From positions 40,465,549 to 40,529,548 of the forward strand of contig CP136067.1 in the NCBI GenBank assembly GCA_032622095.1: a DNA stretch of 64,000 nucleotides. Direction: 5' to 3'. Position 1 is the first letter of the stretch, and the number at the start of each line of letters is the position of its first letter. Made by a program: the position numbers and the translations under genes. The DNA comes from Siphonodentalium dalli (Eukaryota; Mollusca; Scaphopoda; Gadilida; Siphonodentaliidae). Of the stretch, positions 58,851-64,000 are shown in pieces. The notes beneath the pieces are model-generated. The model ran no database searches, was not told where the DNA came from, and saw only the letters and a program-made list of their open reading frames with translations.

Positions 58851-61800
58851 CAGTACCAGTCAAAAGATATGGTATATTAATCGCCCAATTTTCGCGCCCA
58901 ATATCGCCATAATATTGCAAGTGGAAGCGCTTATAAGCATGTCGCTTGTGATATTATTGCAATATTTTGCGCTTAATATCTCAATGTTTTGCGCTTAATA
59001 TTGCGACATCTTGCGCTCAAAATGTTGACATTTAAATCAAATCATTGCTTCTTCTATATTTTTGTTTATTGTATAAATAGAGACAATGTTTTAGATATGT
59101 ATATAATTATAGTTGTAAATGCTATACCGGTATGTACACTATATGTACACAATATGCACAGTATTTATATAATACTAGCAGGGTTACCCGGCGTTGCCCA
59201 GGTTAAAGTGATGTGAAACCCGCTGTGGATATTTGTTGAGAATATAGAATACTCTTGCTCTCAAAGTGTTACGCGTATTCTCATAAATTGTATATCCAAA
59301 TGGCATCACAAAACATTATTATTACACATGTAATATAAGTAGTCGCTCACCTTGTCAGGTCGGAGCGATTATCATTTTGTTTATCGCGTTTAATCCGTCT
59401 CACCAATAAAGAAGTATTTATTTATTTACAACTGCGTATACTTCAGACGTTATAGCATGAAACATGAACATCATAAACACATTAGTTCGAAAAAATAAAA
59501 GACGACAATTGTGTTTTATATAGAGATATATCATCAAAACAATCAATCTAGTTTATCATATCTTCATGAAGATACAGATGTTTTGAAGATATGTCCAGGT
59601 GCTCCTCTGTTCTGGTGCTATATAATGGCTAATCATTTTCAGTTTAAAAGAATTGATGTTATGCAAGTATAGCGGCTACATGTGCCTGACACAGCGAGAT
59701 TTTGAGTTGCTTGTGTTAGGCGATGAGTCTGTTCTAAAAAAATGAAAGAAATCCTCTTTATCGGGCAGATATACCCTTGTTAGATATCAATATTGGAGGT
59801 CCTGAAAAGTCATGTGCTACGGACTGCGTTTTCCTTTATCTCAGAAGTAACCATATTTGACTGCACACTGTGACCACTATTTTTGAACAGGCCTGCTCTA
59901 CATTTCCATATTTCTTTGCAATTGTAACTTTTTTTGTGGAAACTATATTGAATGGAACAGACTCAACGTGTTATAATATATACATGAGCCATTCTAATAT
60001 GCAATCATCTGACGATTCAAGGTCCCTCAGTTTGAATGAATATATGTATCTCTTAAATAGATTGATTTAAATATACTTTTAATGCTTTCTTCTATGTATC
60101 TGTGTTGCTAGATCATTATAGGAATGCCCTGATTTCCGTCCCCATATAAATATGACAGTTGAGAAGATATAATTGTTCTAGTGACTTAATTCGGTCACCA
60201 TTTGTCGAGATTGTGAAATTGGAATGCCAAAACCTCCTTAGAACGACATGAAGATGGCATGGAAGATGACTTTATATAACTTTGTTGGATATCGGCGAAT
60301 TGAACAATCTTATAAATGCTAGTGAATCTCCTCTATCCATGACCCAAACGACCCCAAATGTGATTTAATTCATCATATCATTAGAGAAGAACGTGCATGA
60401 CTTTGGTAGAATCAGTGCTAAATATATTTTTTATCAACTTTGGTGCAACTCCCCTCATGCATGACTTTAACCGCGCCACTTTTTTCACATTTAAACAACG
60501 TCTATTAGACTCATGCATTATATAATGGAGATGATTATATATACGTTTGGTGGTAATCGGCAACTAAACAAATTCTTATCATATTTATTACCCCCCCCCC
60601 ATTATCTCACCCAAACGGCACCAATATCGCGTATTTAAATCACACGTTTATATTCCTCGTATCACGGAGAAGAATAATATATCAATTTGATCGAAATATG
60701 TGCTAAAAATAGCCCCTACCCTGACACCGACAACGTCACTTTAGAAAATTTTAACCCGCACCATTATCTTACTCGTAAAAAGTTACCCCTGTTAGACCGC
60801 CTTGGTGCCATCTCGATTGTACCCTTAAAGTTATATATAGAACACAGACAGATATTGGCAAATAATTGATTCATTGTATCATTTGAGAAGAACGTGTATG
60901 AGTTTGATGGTAATTGGCACTAAACATATTTTTATAAGTTTTTGGTGACCCTCCCGTCCCTATTTCGGACTCAAGCGGCGCCACGTTTGACATCATTAAA
61001 CCACACAATTAGACTCATTATAGAGATGAATATATATAACATTTATGATAATTGGCGAGTATACAAATTCGTATCAAATTTAGGGCCACCATTGCATATC
61101 TCTCATCAAAAAGGCACCAATTTGGCGCATTTAAACCACACGATTAGGTTATTCGTATCACTGAGAAGAATATGTATCAATCAGGTGGAAATCGGCGCTA
61201 AACATATTGTTTATCAATGTCTGTGTACCTCTCACCATCTAGGCACCCTGACTCGAATGGCCCCACTTTTGACATCTTTAAACCACACAATTAGACTCCT
61301 GATATCATGGAGATTATTATTCGTAAGTTTGGTGCTAATCCGCGACTAAACAATTTGTTATCAAATTTAGTGCCCACCCCACCCAACCCCCATCTCTCAC
61401 CAAAGCAGCACCAATATGACGTCTCTAAAATCACACGATTAGATTCCTCATATCATTGATAAGAATGTGTATCAATTTGGTGGAATTGGCGCTAAAAATA
61501 TTGTGTATCAATTTTGGTGCCCCTCTCCCTTTTACTGCACCCCTGACTCGAATGACGCCATTCTTAACAGCTTTAAGCCACGCCATTCGACACATCATAC
61601 CATGGGGTGAATTCGTATAAGTGGCAATCGGCGACTAAACCAATTCTTGTCAGATTTAGTACCCACCCACCGCCCCCCAAATCTCTCATCACAACGACAC
61701 CAATTTGGTTCATGGAGAAGATCTCAGAAGAATGTGCATCAATTTGGTGGAATTCGGCGCTAAAATTATTTTGATCAATTTTGGTGCCCCTCTCCCCTTC

Positions 61801-62295
61801 CGGGCATCCCTGACGCGAACGGCGCGACTTTTGACATATTTAAACCAAACCATTAGATTCCTCATATTATGGGGGTGATTATATATAAGTTTGGTGGCAA
61901 TCGGCGACAATTTTGTTTTCTGCCCCTCCCCCTTTTCTGCCCCTGACAACAACGGCGTCACTTTAGAAAATTCTAACCCTCGCCATTATATTTCTCGTAA
62001 AAAGTTACCCCTATTATACCCCTTTTGTGCCATCTAGGTGGTCCCCTGTGAATTTCTATAGAACACAGACAGACAGACAGACATTCGCAAATATAGATAT
62101 AGATAAATATAACACTATCAGGGTCTGTATAAAATTTAGCCCGCTTAGTATCGCAATATTTTGCGTTCAATATCGCATTAATAAGCGTGACATATTTTTG
62201 GTATTTTGCTATAATCACGCCTTTTTCTAAATTAAGCACGCTCAATATCACAATAAAGGTGCGCCTAAAAATACCACTTCTTCTGACTGGTACTG
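58851..62295. mobile_element. Tc1/mariner-type TIR element, 3.4 kb, non-autonomous
   Basis: CAGTACCAGTCAAAAGA at left and CAGTACCAGTCAGAAGA inverted at right, both flanked by TA (58849-58850 and 62296-62297), match Tc1-like ends. Subterminal regions contain repeated TTGCGCTTAATATTGC-like blocks on both sides. The interior has no transposase and is filled by a tandem array (60260-62040). A GGGTTACCCGGCGTTGCCC motif at 59179 and an (ACAG)n tract at about 62066 may bound a second, nested element. Confidence 0.75.
60260..62040 (+). repeat. ~290-bp tandem array, about 6 degenerate units
   Basis: Each unit has two related halves. One contains AATCGGCG.CTAAACA.ATT.TTATCAA, TTTAGTGCCCACCC and the other GGTGCCCCTCTCCC, GACTCGAA.GGCGCCAC, TTTAAACCACACAATTAGA. 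Starts occur near 60554, 61040, 61335, 61627 and 61892, so periods are about 265-295. Units are diverged. Confidence 0.8.
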
Positions 62296-62939
62296 TATTG
62301 TCATGATGTACAGATTCACCTGTTAAAACAAAAACTGTGTTAACAAGTGACTGGACAATTTCACGCCTTACATGTTACCAAAAAGTATGCCATTAAGATA
62401 TTTTACTTTTACATGTACATAAATTTGAGTTTTAACCGTGAAGCTTTGTTCTTTTTATGGCTTAAAAGAGCATGCCGATTCATGTTTAGAATAGTAGAAA
62501 TTAGTATACTCATAACTGAATAGTGATGGGTTGGCTATTAGCTATTACTAGTATCGTTGTTTTATTTTCAGCCATATTTATACAGTAGTTAGTGAAAGGT
62601 GAACACATTAAACATGCGCAGCCTTTTTCCGGATTATATTCTACGAGGCAGATAACAAGCTTGATCCTCTGCAAACTGCAAAGTTTCATAAGTATTGTCT
62701 ATCACTTTATGCATTGAGGATTTACATTTCATCAAAAACTATGATAGTAACATAAGAAACTAAGATGTATTTTTCAGTTACGAATAATACTAGTTTCGAC
62801 CATTCAAAAACATATGAATCGTAATGCCTACCGGGAAATCATATTGTCACCATGGGAACCTGGCTAATGCTATGGTAAATTAGCAAATTAAGAGCAAAAA
62901 ATTGGTGTTGTCCCATGAAAAATACCATTGGTCTGACCT
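62296..62939. other. No recognisable feature
   Basis: AT-rich spacer right of the Tc1-type element, without supported genes or repeats. Confidence 0.4.
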
Positions 62940-63155
62940 TTATTAGTTAGGGTCTTGATATTAATTGGACGGTGTTGAACCGTAAAAAAATAGAACGGTC
63001 TGACAGTTACTGGTTACGGTCTGCCAGTTACTTAAACGGTTTTATACCGTGGAACATGCTACGGCCTGACAGTATATTTAACGGTCAAATGTTGGCAGCG
63101 ATGTTGCGCGGTCTCAGACCGTTAAAGCGACGGTCTTTTTTTCTAACAGTGTAGG
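62940..63155. repeat. Degenerate repeats of AACGGTCTGACAGTTA
   Basis: Variants of ACGGTCTGACAGTTAC and ACGGT..T..ACCGT occur at least seven times, partly on opposite strands. The block ends TCTAACAGTGTA, which inverted reads CACTGTTAGA, a possible CACTA-like terminus. The other end was not found. A short plus frame here is not credible as coding. Confidence 0.55.
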
Positions 63156-64000
63156 ACATATACTCATATTAAGGGCCTGATACTCAGTTTGCATAAACTC
63201 AGGCAAAACTTGAAAGGTGAAGGCAACACACAAAAAACTACAATGGCGTTACGTATTTTGAAAGGAGAAAAATAGGTTTGTCTTTTTGTCCCTTTAGGCA
63301 CAAGAGTTGCTACAATACATAGTAGTCCAGGAATCAGCTGAGGCAAGGTGTCACCCGGCGAGGGAGTTTATGGCACCGATATTTTCTTAATGAGAGATAG
63401 CTAACATTTCACGATCGGGTTTTCGCATAGACGTATAGGACGCGTTTTTTTGATACGGCTGATTATCTGAATAAATTTACACCTCATTTTATGTAATTTT
63501 TCGAAAATAGCCAATTTAAAATTTCGATATAACACTACAAAAAGAGAAAGGATCTTCGATCTTTTTGGTCGTAATATAGCTTGTACTTGATTGCTTCCTA
63601 AAAATAAAAATGAACGACAATGCCAAGTTCTAGATATGCGTGGCGTCATGCCGGTTCGAATTATGTTTCGCGCATTTTTTCGTGACGATTCAGACTAACC
63701 ACCACTTTTCAATCTTTATAGCATCAGCATGTGGCGAAATATTTAATCAAGTGACATATCATGTTAAATGGCATTCAATTTCCTTCTCGTGAACAAACAG
63801 TGGGGTCAGTCGCGACATAATGTTCCCCCCAAACGCGAAAATTAATATTTGATAAATATTACAATATAAATGTTGGCTATAAGGGCGAGAAATGTCCAAC
63901 GAAAACCGTTGTTAACACTCTTTGTTGATTTTATATTACCATATAGTCATATATATTGACATTAGTCACGTTAGCAGAAAAATGTAACCGAAAACTTGTA
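63156..64000. other. No recognisable feature
   Basis: Nothing beyond short frames without motifs is visible up to the window edge. Confidence 0.4.

Overview
The window is animal nuclear DNA, AT-rich, with very low coding density, long introns and dense mobile and tandem repeats. Evidence for this is a split secreted-protein gene with GT-AG splice sites, APE-type LINE retrotransposons, many terminal-inverted-repeat (TIR) elements with clean target-site duplications (TSDs), and several minisatellites. Frequent ACATGTACATGTAC islands, a 161-bp repeat carrying a GAGTTATGGCCC core, and a PAN plus C-type lectin protein architecture all point to a lophotrochozoan, probably a mollusc. That placement is inference only; no sequence search was possible.

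One host gene can be supported, on the minus strand. Exon 1 (57269-56811) encodes a signal peptide, a PAN/apple-like cysteine-rich module and the first half of a C-type lectin domain (CTLD). It ends at a strong donor, CAG|GTAAGT. The second half of the CTLD lies about 29 kb away at 27892-27668, after a TTTTTCAG acceptor, in the same phase 0, and ends with a stop codon. The joined product would be 227 residues. The 28.9-kb intron holds most of the repeats described below.

Layout, left to right. (1) 1-11.6 kb: fragments of a LINE ORF1 zinc-knuckle protein on both strands, two non-autonomous TIR elements (2943-4307 and 4589-5074) and small local duplications. (2) 11.6-22.5 kb: a nested structure. 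An outer inverted repeat encloses a 67-bp minisatellite and a ~162-bp satellite. The satellite is split by a 6.36-kb hAT-like element with an 8-bp duplication, whose interior is itself a set of inverted satellite arms. (3) 22.5-27.1 kb: several TIR and hairpin elements, one carrying an exon-like short reading frame. (4) 27.1-57.3 kb: the lectin gene. Its intron contains palindromic MITEs, a candidate solo LTR, and a 47-bp satellite interrupted by LINE-A, which is itself interrupted inside its reverse transcriptase by LINE-B. It also holds a ~41-copy 45-bp minisatellite and two MITE families each present twice. (5) 57.3-64 kb: gene upstream DNA and a 3.4-kb Tc1/mariner-type TIR element filled with a ~290-bp tandem array.

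No intact transposase or retrotransposon ORF is present, so every mobile element here is non-autonomous or dead. No tRNA, rRNA or CRISPR array was seen.
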